A stretch of 64,000 bases of DNA from Streptomyces lincolnensis (GTDB lineage Bacteria; Actinomycetota; Actinomycetes; Streptomycetales; Streptomycetaceae): assembly GCF_001685355.1 (NCBI RefSeq), contig NZ_CP016438.1:9858001-9922000 (forward strand), in the 5' to 3' direction. The position numbers and the translations under genes are program-made. Shown here piece after piece: positions 1 through 8,348 of this stretch (the stretch's first letter is position 1; every line of letters starts with the position of its first letter). Below the pieces are notes generated by a model. That model worked only from the letters and a program-made list of their open reading frames with translations, was not told where the DNA came from and searched no databases.

Positions 1-71
1 TTCTACGGCGGAGTGGCACGCAGGACCGACTGACGCGCCCACCCGGCCCCCGTCCGTCCGCGGGACCGGTG

Positions 72-617
72 TCACCGCCCTGGCGGCGTCGACGGTGTCG
101 CCGGTCCGGTCCGCCCGGTCCGGCGACGGGGCGCTGCCTCGGTCCCCTCGATCGCCTCGATCTCCATGAGCAGCCGTTCGATCTTCGTCTTCTTCGCCGC
201 GATGCCGCGGGTGAGGAGCCGAAGGTGGGCCGGCGACTCGGGGACGGTGGCCTCGAACTCCTCCAACCGGCGCCGCTCGGTGGCCAGTTCGGTTCTCATC
301 CGGGTCGTACCGGCGGGTGGTGGGGGAGCGGCGGCCCCGTTGAAGACGACGTTGTACCGGGGCCGTTCGGTCCACACGGCCTCGCGCTCGGCGGCCTCGG
401 CGTCGCAGGGGTAGTCGATCCGGACGCCGATGACCTGCGACGCCCACGGCTGCTGCCGCAGGTGGGTGCGTATGCGGGTGAGCGGACAGACCGAGATGCC
501 GACGTACAGCAGGCCTTCCGGGCCGTAGAGCCGGTACAGCGCGGTGCGGCCCGCGGTGTGCAGGCTGCCCTCCTCGTCGAACAGGCCGCGCAGGAACTGT
601 GCATCGACGTCCCGCAT
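72..617 (-). CDS. GIY-YIG domain protein
   Basis: A 181-residue protein whose first half resembles the GIY-YIG nuclease fold: 'ALYRLYGPEGLLYVGIS' supplies the two beta strands (GIY replaced by LYR, YIG by YVG), followed by an arginine-rich helix 'RIRTHL' and a later 'AEREAV' whose Glu could be the metal ligand. The C-terminal half is charged and probably helical or coiled (residues about 115-160), then a basic, low-complexity tail. I chose the ATG at 617 because AAGGGGG lies about 9 bases upstream; the frame is open further but without a ribosome site. No neighbouring gene explains its role. A DNA nuclease activity is inferred from fold only. Confidence 0.7.
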   Translation of the reverse strand: MRDVDAQFLRGLFDEEGSLHTAGRTALYRLYGPEGLLYVGISVCPLTRIRTHLRQQPWASQVIGVRIDYPCDAEAAEREAVWTERPRYNVVFNGAAAPPPPAGTTRMRTELATERRRLEEFEATVPESPAHLRLLTRGIAAKKTKIERLLMEIEAIEGTEAAPRRRTGRTGPATPSTPPGR

Positions 618-853
618 GGAGACGGCCCCCTTCGGCTCGACCGCGCACGCCGACGGTCCGTGCGCCGCTTGTTCCCTGCCCCCACGCTCCCACGCGGGTG
701 TGACAACGCCCCCGCAGCCGGGCACCGCGGAAGCCTGATCCGGACCGGGCTGGGGGATATCCCCCAGCAAAACGCGGAGGTCAACCGCGTTACGCGGCAG
801 GGCCGTCGGACGGCAGGCTCGGGGTGTCGAGACGTCCACGAAGGAGCCCCACG

Positions 854-1582
854 ATGATCGAAGCGCGCCGCCTGACCAAACGCTACGGCGACACCCTCGC
901 CGTCGATGCGCTGACCTTCGACGTGCTGCCGGGTGCCGTCACCGGGTTCCTCGGCCCGAACGGCTCGGGCAAGTCGACCACCCTGCGCATGGTGATGGGG
1001 CTGGACCGGCCGGACACCGGGCAGGCCCGGATCGGCGGCCGTCGGTACGCCGACCTGGAGTGGCCGCTGCGTGAGGTGGGCGCGTTGCTGGAGGCCCGCA
1101 CCTTCCACCCGGGGCGCAGCGCACACCGTCATCTGCTGGCACTGGCCGCGGGCGGTGGTGTCGCCCGCTCCCGGGTGGAGGAGGTGCTGGGGCTGGTCGG
1201 ACTGGCCGATGCGGCCCACCGGCGGGCCGGCTCGTTCTCGCTGGGCATGGCACAGCGGCTCGGTATCGCGGCGGCGCTGCTCGGCGACCCGGCCGTGCTG
1301 CTCTTCGACGAGCCGGTCAACGGGCTGGACCCGGAAGGGGTGCGCTGGATCCGGGAGTTGATGCGTTCGCTGGCCGCCGAGGGGCGCACGGTGCTCGTCT
1401 CCAGCCATCTGATCAGTGAGATGGCACTGACGGCGGAGCATCTGGTGGTGATCGGCCAGGGACGGCTGCTGGCGGACAGTTCGGTGGCGGACCTGACGGC
1501 CGACGGACGGTCCCTGGAGGAGGCGTTCTTCGCGCTGACCTCCGACAGCGCGCAGTACCGGGGAACGGAGCGGCGGCGATGA
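854..1582 (+). CDS. ABC transporter ATP-binding protein (drug/bacitracin-type exporter)
   Basis: A 242-residue nucleotide-binding subunit. Walker A GPNGSGKST lies at about residues 34-42, the signature is seen as 'SFSLGMAQRLGIA', and Walker B is 'AVLLFDEPVNGLDPEG'. A switch histidine follows in 'VLVSSHL'. The length and the atypical SLGM signature fit the BcrA/CcmA-like family that pairs with ABC-2 permeases. Start at 854 follows AAGGAG eight bases upstream. The stop overlaps the permease start by four bases (ATGA), so the two are translationally coupled. The kinase/regulator pair downstream on the same strand suggests a peptide or drug resistance exporter; the substrate cannot be read from the sequence. 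Confidence 0.93.
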   Translation: MIEARRLTKRYGDTLAVDALTFDVLPGAVTGFLGPNGSGKSTTLRMVMGLDRPDTGQARIGGRRYADLEWPLREVGALLEARTFHPGRSAHRHLLALAAGGGVARSRVEEVLGLVGLADAAHRRAGSFSLGMAQRLGIAAALLGDPAVLLFDEPVNGLDPEGVRWIRELMRSLAAEGRTVLVSSHLISEMALTAEHLVVIGQGRLLADSSVADLTADGRSLEEAFFALTSDSAQYRGTERRR

Positions 1583-2376
1583 GCAGTACGGCAGCAACGG
1601 TGACGGGCACGGGGCGGCCGGGGTTCGCCGCGGCCGCCCGGATGGAGTGGATCAAGCTGGGCAGTCTGCGCTCCACCCGCTGGGCGCTTGCGGCCACCGC
1701 CCTGAGCATGATCGCCATCGGTGTGGTCACCATGGCCAACACCCGGGCACCCCGGGGCACGGAGGCCGCCCGGACCTTCGATCCGGTGAACAACGTGCTC
1801 GCCGGCATCGCTCTCGGACAGCTCATCGTCGGCGTGATCGGCGTCCTGATGATCACAGGCGAGTACTCCTCGGGAAGCATCCGCTCGACCCTGGCCGCGG
1901 TGCCGGACCGGCGTCGGCTGCTGGCCGCCAAGACCGCGGTGCTGGGGACGGTTGTCCTCGCCCTCGGTGAGGCGGCCGCGTTCGTCACCTTCTTCGCCGG
2001 CCGCGCCGCACTGACCGACGCCGTCCACCGGCCGGGACCGGGCGATGCCGGAGTACTGCGCGCGGTGGTGCTGTCGGGGGTCTATCTGGCCCTGGTGGGC
2101 CTGATCGGGCTGGCGCTGGGCACGATGACACGGCACACGGCGAGCGCGATCGGCATCGTGGTCGGGCTGTTCTACGTGGTGCCCGCGGTCGCGGCCGGAC
2201 TGACCGGCACGACCATCGCCAAGTTCTTCCCCACCCTGATCGCGGCCAACTCCCTCGCGGTGGCCAAACCGGTGGCGGACGTGCTCTCCCCGTGGACCGG
2301 TTTCACCGTCCTGCTCCTGTACACGGCCGCGGCCCTGGCAGCCGCCGACTGGCTGCTGCGGCGCCGTGACGCCTGA
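1579..2376 (+). CDS. ABC-2 type transporter permease
   Basis: A 265-residue membrane protein with about six hydrophobic segments (for example around residues 35-55, 75-95, 120-145, 155-205, 215-260). It begins with a soluble stretch 'ARMEWIKLGSLRSTRWAL', typical of ABC-2 permeases that belong to BcrA-like ATPases. The motif 'ITGEYSSGSIRSTLAAVPDR' after the second segment is characteristic of this family. It overlaps the ATPase gene by ATGA and is followed 25 bases later by the histidine kinase. It forms the membrane channel of the exporter. Confidence 0.92.
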   Translation: MSSTAATVTGTGRPGFAAAARMEWIKLGSLRSTRWALAATALSMIAIGVVTMANTRAPRGTEAARTFDPVNNVLAGIALGQLIVGVIGVLMITGEYSSGSIRSTLAAVPDRRRLLAAKTAVLGTVVLALGEAAAFVTFFAGRAALTDAVHRPGPGDAGVLRAVVLSGVYLALVGLIGLALGTMTRHTASAIGIVVGLFYVVPAVAAGLTGTTIAKFFPTLIAANSLAVAKPVADVLSPWTGFTVLLLYTAAALAAADWLLRRRDA

Positions 2377-2401
2377 GCCGGCACCGGGGAGACTGAGCAC
2401 C

Positions 2402-3700
2402 ATGCAGCCACGCGCCGTGCTCCGCGCGCCCTTCACCCGCAGGGCCTGGTTCGAGGCGGCCTACTGTCTGGCGGCCTTCCCTCTGGCGGTGCTGGGGTTT
2501 GTGGTGACCCTGGTGCCGCTGGCCCTGGGCGCGGCCCTGACCGCGACGCTGGTCGGGGCGGTGCTGGGCCTGGTGCTCCTGGTCGGCGTCCTGGTGCTGG
2601 CCCGGCTGTCGGCCAGCCTGCACCGTGGGCTGGCCGCACGGCTGCTGGGCGAGCGGACGGCACCGCCACCGCCGTTCCGCCGCGGCCAGGGGATCGGCGG
2701 GCGGATCGATGCCCGGCTGCGCGATGTCACCGCCTGGCGGGCCATCGGATACGTCCTGGCCAGACTGCCCGTCGCCGCCCTGGGCGCGTACGGCGTCGCC
2801 TGGTGGATCACGGCCCTGCTGAATCTCACCCTGCCGCTGCGCTGGGTTTTCGGCGGCCGGACCGCGGGCGGCATCCCGATGCTCACCCCGCTGCCCGCGG
2901 GCGGGACCCCGCACATCAGCACCTGGCCGGGCACGCTGGTGTCCGTCGCCGCGGGTGCGGCCACGCTGCTGGCGGCCCCCTGGCTGGTCCGGGCGGCGGT
3001 CGCGGCCGACCGCCGGCTGCGGCACGCCCTGCTGGGACCGGGCGAGCTGACCCAACGAGTGCGGGCCCTGGAGGAGACCAGGGCCCTGGCCGTCGACGAC
3101 GCCACCGCCCGGCTGCGGCGGCTGGAGCGGGATCTGCACGACGGCCCCCAGGTACGGCTCGTCGCCGTGGCCTTGAGCCTGGACATGGCCCGGGAGAAAC
3201 TCGCCGACCAGGACGGACCGATCAGCGATCCGGACGGCGTACGACGACTGGTGGCCACCGCGCACCGCAGCGCCGCCGAGACCCTGAGCGAACTGCGCGA
3301 CCTGTCCCGCGGCCTTCACCCGCCCGCCCTGGACGAGGGCCTGCCCGACGCCCTGGCCACGCTCGCCGCCCGCAGCGCGCTGCCGGTCGAGCTGTCGGCC
3401 GAGGTTCCGGTGCGCCCCACCCAGGCCATCGAGACCATGGCCTACTACTGCGTCGCCGAGCTGCTCGCCAACGCCGCCAAGCACAGCGGCGCCCGCCGCG
3501 CCGTCGTCACCGTCACCCAGCGGGACGACGCGCTGCGCCTGCGGGTGACGGACGACGGCTCGGGCGGCGCCCGCGTGCTGGCCGGCGGCGGGCTCGCCGG
3601 TCTGCACCAGCGCATCCGGACCGTGGACGGGCGGCTGCACATCTCCAGCCCCGAGGGCGGCCCGACGGCGATCACCGTCGTCCTGCCGCCGCACGCGTGA
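2402..3700 (+). CDS. Two-component sensor histidine kinase (NarL-type)
   Basis: A 432-residue kinase. The N-terminal ~200 residues carry four or five membrane segments resembling the Streptomyces 'sensor' membrane domain (Pfam PF13796 type). A HisKA_3 dimerisation/phosphoacceptor segment follows, with 'RDLHDGPQVRLV' giving the phosphorylated His. The ATPase domain has an N box 'ELLANAAKHSGA' and a G box 'DDGSGG'. I start at the ATG at 2402; an upstream in-frame start at 2366 overlaps the permease and lacks a ribosome site. It sits directly downstream of the exporter genes and 13 bases before its response regulator, so it probably senses the exporter's substrate or membrane stress. Confidence 0.92.
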   Translation: MQPRAVLRAPFTRRAWFEAAYCLAAFPLAVLGFVVTLVPLALGAALTATLVGAVLGLVLLVGVLVLARLSASLHRGLAARLLGERTAPPPPFRRGQGIGGRIDARLRDVTAWRAIGYVLARLPVAALGAYGVAWWITALLNLTLPLRWVFGGRTAGGIPMLTPLPAGGTPHISTWPGTLVSVAAGAATLLAAPWLVRAAVAADRRLRHALLGPGELTQRVRALEETRALAVDDATARLRRLERDLHDGPQVRLVAVALSLDMAREKLADQDGPISDPDGVRRLVATAHRSAAETLSELRDLSRGLHPPALDEGLPDALATLAARSALPVELSAEVPVRPTQAIETMAYYCVAELLANAAKHSGARRAVVTVTQRDDALRLRVTDDGSGGARVLAGGGLAGLHQRIRTVDGRLHISSPEGGPTAITVVLPPHA

Positions 3701-3713
3701 GAGCATGCGCGCC

Positions 3714-4358
3714 ATGCGTGTCGTGATCGCCGAGGACGCCGCCGTACTGCGGGAACTGCTGGCGCTGATGCTCACCGAACGCGGACACGACGTGTGCGCC
3801 TCGGTGGCGGACGCCGAAGCACTGCGCGCGGCCGTGGCCGAGCACCGGCCGGACGTGACGGTGGTCGACATCCGCATGCCGCCCACCCACACCGACGAGG
3901 GGCTGCGGGCCGCGATCGACATCCGCCGCACCCACCCGGGCACCGGGGTGCTGCTGTTCTCCCAGTACATCGAGACGCGGTACGCCACCCGGCTGCTGGC
4001 CGCCGGTTCGGCCGGCGTCGGCTATCTGCTCAAGGACCGGGTGGCCGACGTCGCCGAATTCACCGACGCACTGCAACGCGTCGCCGCCGGCGGCACGGCC
4101 CTCGACCCGGAAGTGGTCACCCAGCTGGCCGCCGCGGGCGGCCGGCGCGAGGGCCTCGATTCACTGACCGTACGGGAGCGTGATGTCATCGCCCTCATGG
4201 CGCAGGGCCGCTCGAACGCGGCCATCGCTGAGACCCTGGTCGTCTCCCACGGCACCGTGGAGAAGCACGTGGCGTCCATCTTCACCAAGCTCGGCCTGCC
4301 GGCCTCGGACGACGCCAATCGGCGGGTGCTGGCGGTGCTGCGGTATCTGCACGGCTGA
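3714..4358 (+). CDS. LuxR/NarL-family response regulator
   Basis: A 214-residue regulator. The receiver domain has acidic residues at 'IAEDA' and the phosphoacceptor Asp52 in 'VTVVDIRMPP'. The conserved Thr/Ser position is in 'LLFSQ' and the Lys in 'YLLKDRV'. The C-terminal LuxR-type helix-turn-helix is 'LTVRERDVIALMAQGRSNAAIAE', then the recognition helix region 'VSHGTVEKHVASIF'. A start nine bases earlier (3705) is also possible. The gene is cotranscribed with the kinase and probably regulates the exporter operon. Confidence 0.93.
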   Translation: MRVVIAEDAAVLRELLALMLTERGHDVCASVADAEALRAAVAEHRPDVTVVDIRMPPTHTDEGLRAAIDIRRTHPGTGVLLFSQYIETRYATRLLAAGSAGVGYLLKDRVADVAEFTDALQRVAAGGTALDPEVVTQLAAAGGRREGLDSLTVRERDVIALMAQGRSNAAIAETLVVSHGTVEKHVASIFTKLGLPASDDANRRVLAVLRYLHG

Positions 4359-4416
4359 CGACCGGCCTGCCGCTCGGGCGGGTCGCATCACACCGGCCCA
4401 CGGTCGTTGTGCTCCG

Positions 4417-6039
4417 TTACGCCCCGGGAACGTCTGCTTCGGTTGCGTCCAGGACCAGGACCGCGACGTGCAGGGACGTGCGCTGAAGGCCTGATTCCAG
4501 GTCGCAGCCGAGGAGCCGTTCGATGGTGTGGAGGCGCTGGTAGTAGGCCTGCCGGGACATGCCGGCGCGTTTCGCCGCGACCGACTTGTTCCCGGCCGCC
4601 GCCAGGTAGGCGCGCAGGGCCGGGAGCAGGTCGCCGTTGTTGCGGTCGTCGTGCTCGATGAGGCGGGTGAGTTGCCGTTCCGCGTACCGCTGCAGGCGGG
4701 TGTCCTCGCGCAGGACGCCCAGCAACTCCGGCAGCCGTACGTCGGCGGGGACGTAGAACCACCGCTCCGGAGAGACCGGTGTGATGGCCTCGGCCGTCTG
4801 CTCCGCCTCCTGCCACGACCGGGCGATCCCGGCGAGGTCGGTCACTCCGGGGCCGACGGCGACGACGGCCTCCGGTCCGAGCTCCTCCCGGCTCAGACGG
4901 CCGATCCGCTCGGCGACCGGCTGCCAGGCGCTCGCCTGTGCCAGTGCCAGCAGGACGCCGATCCGGCCCGGGGCCGTCTCGCCGACCAGGGCGCGGACGC
5001 CGGTCTGCGCGAGCGCCTTCGCGATCCGTTCGTCGAGGTGCTCACTCTCGGTGCCGGTGTACGTGTGGCGGATGACCAGGGCGAAGAGCCGGTGCCCGAG
5101 GGCCGGGAGCCCCAGTGCCTCGGCGCGGGCGCGCGCGTCCGCGGGGGAGCGGAAACGTCTTTGGTACAGGTCCCGCAGGACGGAACGGTGGGCCCGGCGC
5201 TCCCACCAGGCCGGCCCGGCCAGGCGCGCCATGGTCAGCGCGACCGCCGCATGCTCCAGCACCAGGACGTGTTCCGGGTCGGGCTCGGGGTTCAGCCGGC
5301 CCTCCAGCAGGACCAGACGCCCCCACAGCCCGTGGTGGTCCTGCACCGGCGCGATCAGCCATCCCTCCGGGCCGCTCGGAGTGATCCTCTCCGGCGTCGG
5401 GGCGGCCCGCGAACGCCGCGACCAGGCCGACACCACCGGCTCGTACGGCCGGCCGAGCAGCTCGCACATCAGGACCCGGTGGGTGAGATCCTCCAGCACC
5501 ACGGGGGCTCCGGTCAGCTCCGCGGTGGTGCGCACCAGCTCCTCGGGGTCCGCGCCCCGCAGCGTCAGGGCGGTGAAGATGTCCTGGATCTCCCTCCCGC
5601 GACGCAGCAGGGCCCCCTGGGCGTCGAGGATGAGCGCGTGCACCGTCTGCGTGACGTCGATGAACCGGACGCCACGGGCCAGCTCGACCAGCGGCACGCC
5701 CCGGGCACGGCACGCCGCGACCAGCTCGTCGGGCACCTTCCGGTACCGGTAGCCGAGCTCCACGATCAGCCCGGCCGCACCGACGTCGGCGAGCTGGTCG
5801 ACGTAGCCGCGCAGCTCGGAGGCGTCCTCGGGATACGGCATGCCGGTCGTCAGCACCAGCTCGCCGCCCTCCAGGAAATCGGCGGGATTGAGCAGCTCCG
5901 TGACATGCACCCAGCGCACCGCGCTGTCCAGCTGTGACTCACCGGCCAGCACGCGCGGCATTCCTTCGGCGAGCACGGGCAGGCGCAGTACCTCCGTGAT
6001 GGTGGGGAAGTGCCCGGTTGCGGGAGGTCTGGGCGGCAT
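4417..6039 (-). CDS. PucR-family transcriptional regulator
   Basis: A 540-residue regulator, the usual length for the family. The N-terminal PucR ligand domain (residues ~10-130) begins 'TITEVLRLPVLAEGMPRVLAGE'-like sequence and carries 'ELVLTTGM'. A central GGDEF-like region follows, and the C-terminal helix-turn-helix has 'LLPALRAYLAAAGNKSVAA' and 'MSRQAYYQRLHTIERLLG'. PucR regulators control purine, proline, GABA and amine catabolism. It is transcribed away from the catabolic operon that starts at 6320, and the shared 280-base gap contains a perfect palindrome at 6254-6271. It is the likely pathway-specific regulator of that operon. Confidence 0.92.
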   Translation of the reverse strand: MPPRPPATGHFPTITEVLRLPVLAEGMPRVLAGESQLDSAVRWVHVTELLNPADFLEGGELVLTTGMPYPEDASELRGYVDQLADVGAAGLIVELGYRYRKVPDELVAACRARGVPLVELARGVRFIDVTQTVHALILDAQGALLRRGREIQDIFTALTLRGADPEELVRTTAELTGAPVVLEDLTHRVLMCELLGRPYEPVVSAWSRRSRAAPTPERITPSGPEGWLIAPVQDHHGLWGRLVLLEGRLNPEPDPEHVLVLEHAAVALTMARLAGPAWWERRAHRSVLRDLYQRRFRSPADARARAEALGLPALGHRLFALVIRHTYTGTESEHLDERIAKALAQTGVRALVGETAPGRIGVLLALAQASAWQPVAERIGRLSREELGPEAVVAVGPGVTDLAGIARSWQEAEQTAEAITPVSPERWFYVPADVRLPELLGVLREDTRLQRYAERQLTRLIEHDDRNNGDLLPALRAYLAAAGNKSVAAKRAGMSRQAYYQRLHTIERLLGCDLESGLQRTSLHVAVLVLDATEADVPGA

Positions 6040-6253
6040 AGGGAGTGCTTTCGTCCGAGGGGATCGGGCTCACCCTCGCACCGGCCACTCACCGTGACAA
6101 GGGGGCGGCCGGCATTTGGTGCGGCCCGGCAGCCCGCAGTGACAGACCGTCTCGAGAAGGCCCCAAGGTGGAACACAGTGTGGGTTGACCTGCGGGTTCC
6201 CCCGGGCCGAAAGTGAACGCCATCCCCAGTGGGGCCCGAACCGGAAGGGTCCG

Positions 6254-6271
6254 CACGGTGACCGCACCGTG
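6254..6271. promoter_or_regulatory. Candidate PucR operator palindrome
   Basis: A perfect 7-4-7 inverted repeat, CACGGTG-ACCG-CACCGTG, about 50 bases before the oxidase start and 215 bases from the PucR start. It is the clearest dyad in the divergent gap. Assigning it to PucR is inference from position. Confidence 0.4.
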
Positions 6272-6319
6272 ATGGGGCCCGACTGCCACCGGGGCCACAC
6301 CATCGGAAGGAGCGACCAC

Positions 6320-7474
6320 ATGAGCGTTCCGAAGCGCGTCGCCGTGATCGGTGCCGGCAGCATGGGCAGCCAGGTCATGTGGCGACTGGCCGCCCGCGGA
6401 GCCGAGGTCATCGGCTACGACCGGTATGCGCCGGGGCACGACCGCGGCGCGGCCGGAGGTGAGACCCGCATCTTCCGCGCCGTGCACCTCGGTGAACCCC
6501 GCTACATTCCGCTGCTGGGGCTCGCCGACCGGATGTGGGACCGCCTCCAGGACGAGACCGGATTCTCGCTGCGACGCCGCAGCGGATGCCTGGTGATGGG
6601 AGAGACCGCATCGCCCTCCATGGGCCTCCTGCTCGCCGCCGGCTCCAACCACCAGCTGGAGCACGAGGTACTGGACCGGGAGGAACTCGCCCGCCGCTAC
6701 CCGCAGCACCGCCTCCCGGACGGACACACCGCCGTCCTGGACCGGATGGGCGCCGTCATCAGGCCCGAGGCGACGGTCCAGGCCGCCGCCACCCGTGCCG
6801 AGCAACTGGGCGCCCGACTGCACCGCTACACCCCGGTGCGGAAGATCGAGCCCGCGGCGGGCGGCGGCGTACACATCGTCACCGACCAGGGCACGGACCA
6901 CGTCGACACCGCGGTGGTGACCGTGGGCCCCTGGATCAACACCCTGCTCCCGGACCTTCCCCGAAGCGTCGACGTCCGCCGACTGATCAGCTCCTGGCAC
7001 ATCCCGACCCGCCACGACTGGTTCGCGGGCGGCGCCCCCGCCTTCGTACGCAGCACACCCCACGACTGCTACGGACTCCCGTCGCCCGACGGCATCTCCG
7101 TCAAGCTGGGCCTCTCCTTCCAGCTGGGCCACCACGTCGCGCGCCACCTGCCGGTACCCGACCCCGAACGGCTCGACCGGACGGTCCGCCCGGAAGAACT
7201 CGCCACCCTCCGCGAGTTCATCGCCGAGCTGATGCCCGACCTGAACCCCGACCCCATCAGGATGTCGGCCTACATGGAGGGCTACACCGACTCCGGCAAC
7301 CCGCTCGTCGGCCATCTGCCCGGCGAGGACGACATCATCGTCATGGCCGGCTTCTCCGGCAGCGGCTTCAAACTGTCGCCCGCCATGGGTGAGATCGCCG
7401 CCGACCTCGCCCTGGACGGCACCACCGATCATCCCATCGACTTCCTGGCACCGGCCGGAGCCGGCGCCGCCTGA
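6320..7474 (+). CDS. FAD-dependent amino-acid oxidase (monomeric sarcosine / N-methyltryptophan oxidase family)
   Basis: A 384-residue flavoenzyme. The Rossmann FAD motif is at the N terminus, 'VAVIGAGSMGSQVMWRLA', followed by 'GYDRYAPGHDRGAAGGETRIFR'-type sequence. The 'GGETR' segment is typical of monomeric sarcosine oxidases and N-methyltryptophan oxidases. A Cys or equivalent for covalent FAD is not obvious near 'DDIIVMAGFSGSGFKLSPAMGE', where family members usually have Cys; this deserves a check. The start is set by GGAAGGA eight bases upstream. It would oxidise a secondary amine or N-methyl amino acid to an aldehyde plus amine, and is first in the PucR-linked operon. Confidence 0.85.
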   Translation: MSVPKRVAVIGAGSMGSQVMWRLAARGAEVIGYDRYAPGHDRGAAGGETRIFRAVHLGEPRYIPLLGLADRMWDRLQDETGFSLRRRSGCLVMGETASPSMGLLLAAGSNHQLEHEVLDREELARRYPQHRLPDGHTAVLDRMGAVIRPEATVQAAATRAEQLGARLHRYTPVRKIEPAAGGGVHIVTDQGTDHVDTAVVTVGPWINTLLPDLPRSVDVRRLISSWHIPTRHDWFAGGAPAFVRSTPHDCYGLPSPDGISVKLGLSFQLGHHVARHLPVPDPERLDRTVRPEELATLREFIAELMPDLNPDPIRMSAYMEGYTDSGNPLVGHLPGEDDIIVMAGFSGSGFKLSPAMGEIAADLALDGTTDHPIDFLAPAGAGAA

Positions 7475-7582
7475 CCCGCAGTCACTTCGCCCCATGGGGA
7501 AGTCCGTCACGGATGTGCCGGAAAAATAGTGACAAATCCTGCATCGAGCCCTGTTCCCGTAGCAAAGAACTGGAGATCTTCC

Positions 7583-8263
7583 ATGCCCATCCCCTCGTTT
7601 CAGTTCCGGCCGAAGTACGTCTCCTTCGACTGCTACGGCACGTTGATCGAGTGGCCGATGACCCCCATCACGCGTGAACTGGTCGGCGACCAGATCCCCG
7701 CCGAGGACTGGGACCAGTTCGTCCGGGAATTCCGCGGCTACCGCTACGACCAGGTCCGCGGCGCGTACTACCCCTACGAGCAGGTGCTGCAGGACTCCTT
7801 CGAGCGGGTCTGCCGCAAGTGGGGTGTCAAGGCCGCCCCGGACGCGGGCAAGCGCCTCGCCGACGGTGTGCGCAGCTGGGGCCCGCACGCGGACGTGCCG
7901 GAGCCGCTGAAGAAGATGGGCGAGCACTACAAGCTGGTGATCCTCTCCAACGCCGACGACTCTTGCCTGGCGGAGAGCGTGCCCCGGCTGGGGGCGGACT
8001 TCCACGCGGTCTTCACCGCCGAGCAGGCCGGCTTCTACAAGCCCCGCTACGCGGCGTTCGAGTACATGCTCGACCAGCTCGACGCGTCCCCCGAGGACTT
8101 CGTGCACGTCGCCTCGCACACCCGCTACGACCTGATGCCGATGCACGACATGGGCTTCCGCAACCTGGTCCTGCTGGACCGCGGCTACGACCCGGTGACC
8201 CACGGCTACGACTACGTGACGGTGAAGTCCCTGGACGAGCTCAACACCATGCTCGGCATCTGA
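7583..8263 (+). CDS. HAD-superfamily hydrolase (haloacid dehalogenase type II-like)
   Basis: A 226-residue soluble hydrolase. Motif I 'SFDCYGTLIEW' gives the nucleophilic Asp, motif II is 'LVILSNAD' (Ser), motif III is a Lys in 'AGFYKPRYAAF', and motif IV is 'HVASHTRYDLMPMHDMGF'. These match haloacid dehalogenase type II proteins, many of which are in fact phosphatases or have unknown substrates. The start at 7583 has GGAG ten bases upstream. A small GC hairpin (about 7484-7503) separates it from the oxidase. Its place inside an amine uptake and oxidation operon suggests a step on a pathway intermediate, but the substrate is unknown. Confidence 0.85.
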   Translation: MPIPSFQFRPKYVSFDCYGTLIEWPMTPITRELVGDQIPAEDWDQFVREFRGYRYDQVRGAYYPYEQVLQDSFERVCRKWGVKAAPDAGKRLADGVRSWGPHADVPEPLKKMGEHYKLVILSNADDSCLAESVPRLGADFHAVFTAEQAGFYKPRYAAFEYMLDQLDASPEDFVHVASHTRYDLMPMHDMGFRNLVLLDRGYDPVTHGYDYVTVKSLDELNTMLGI

Positions 8264-8348
8264 ACTCCCCATCCTCCGTACCGGATCCGTACGTCCCCGC
8301 ATCACGGATCCCCCGTACCCCCAGCAGCGATCTCCAGGAGGCACCGCC

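Noticed and set aside
1..33. Possible tail of a plus-strand gene ('FYGGVARRTD' then stop)
   Set aside because: Ten codons are too few to call a gene at the window edge.
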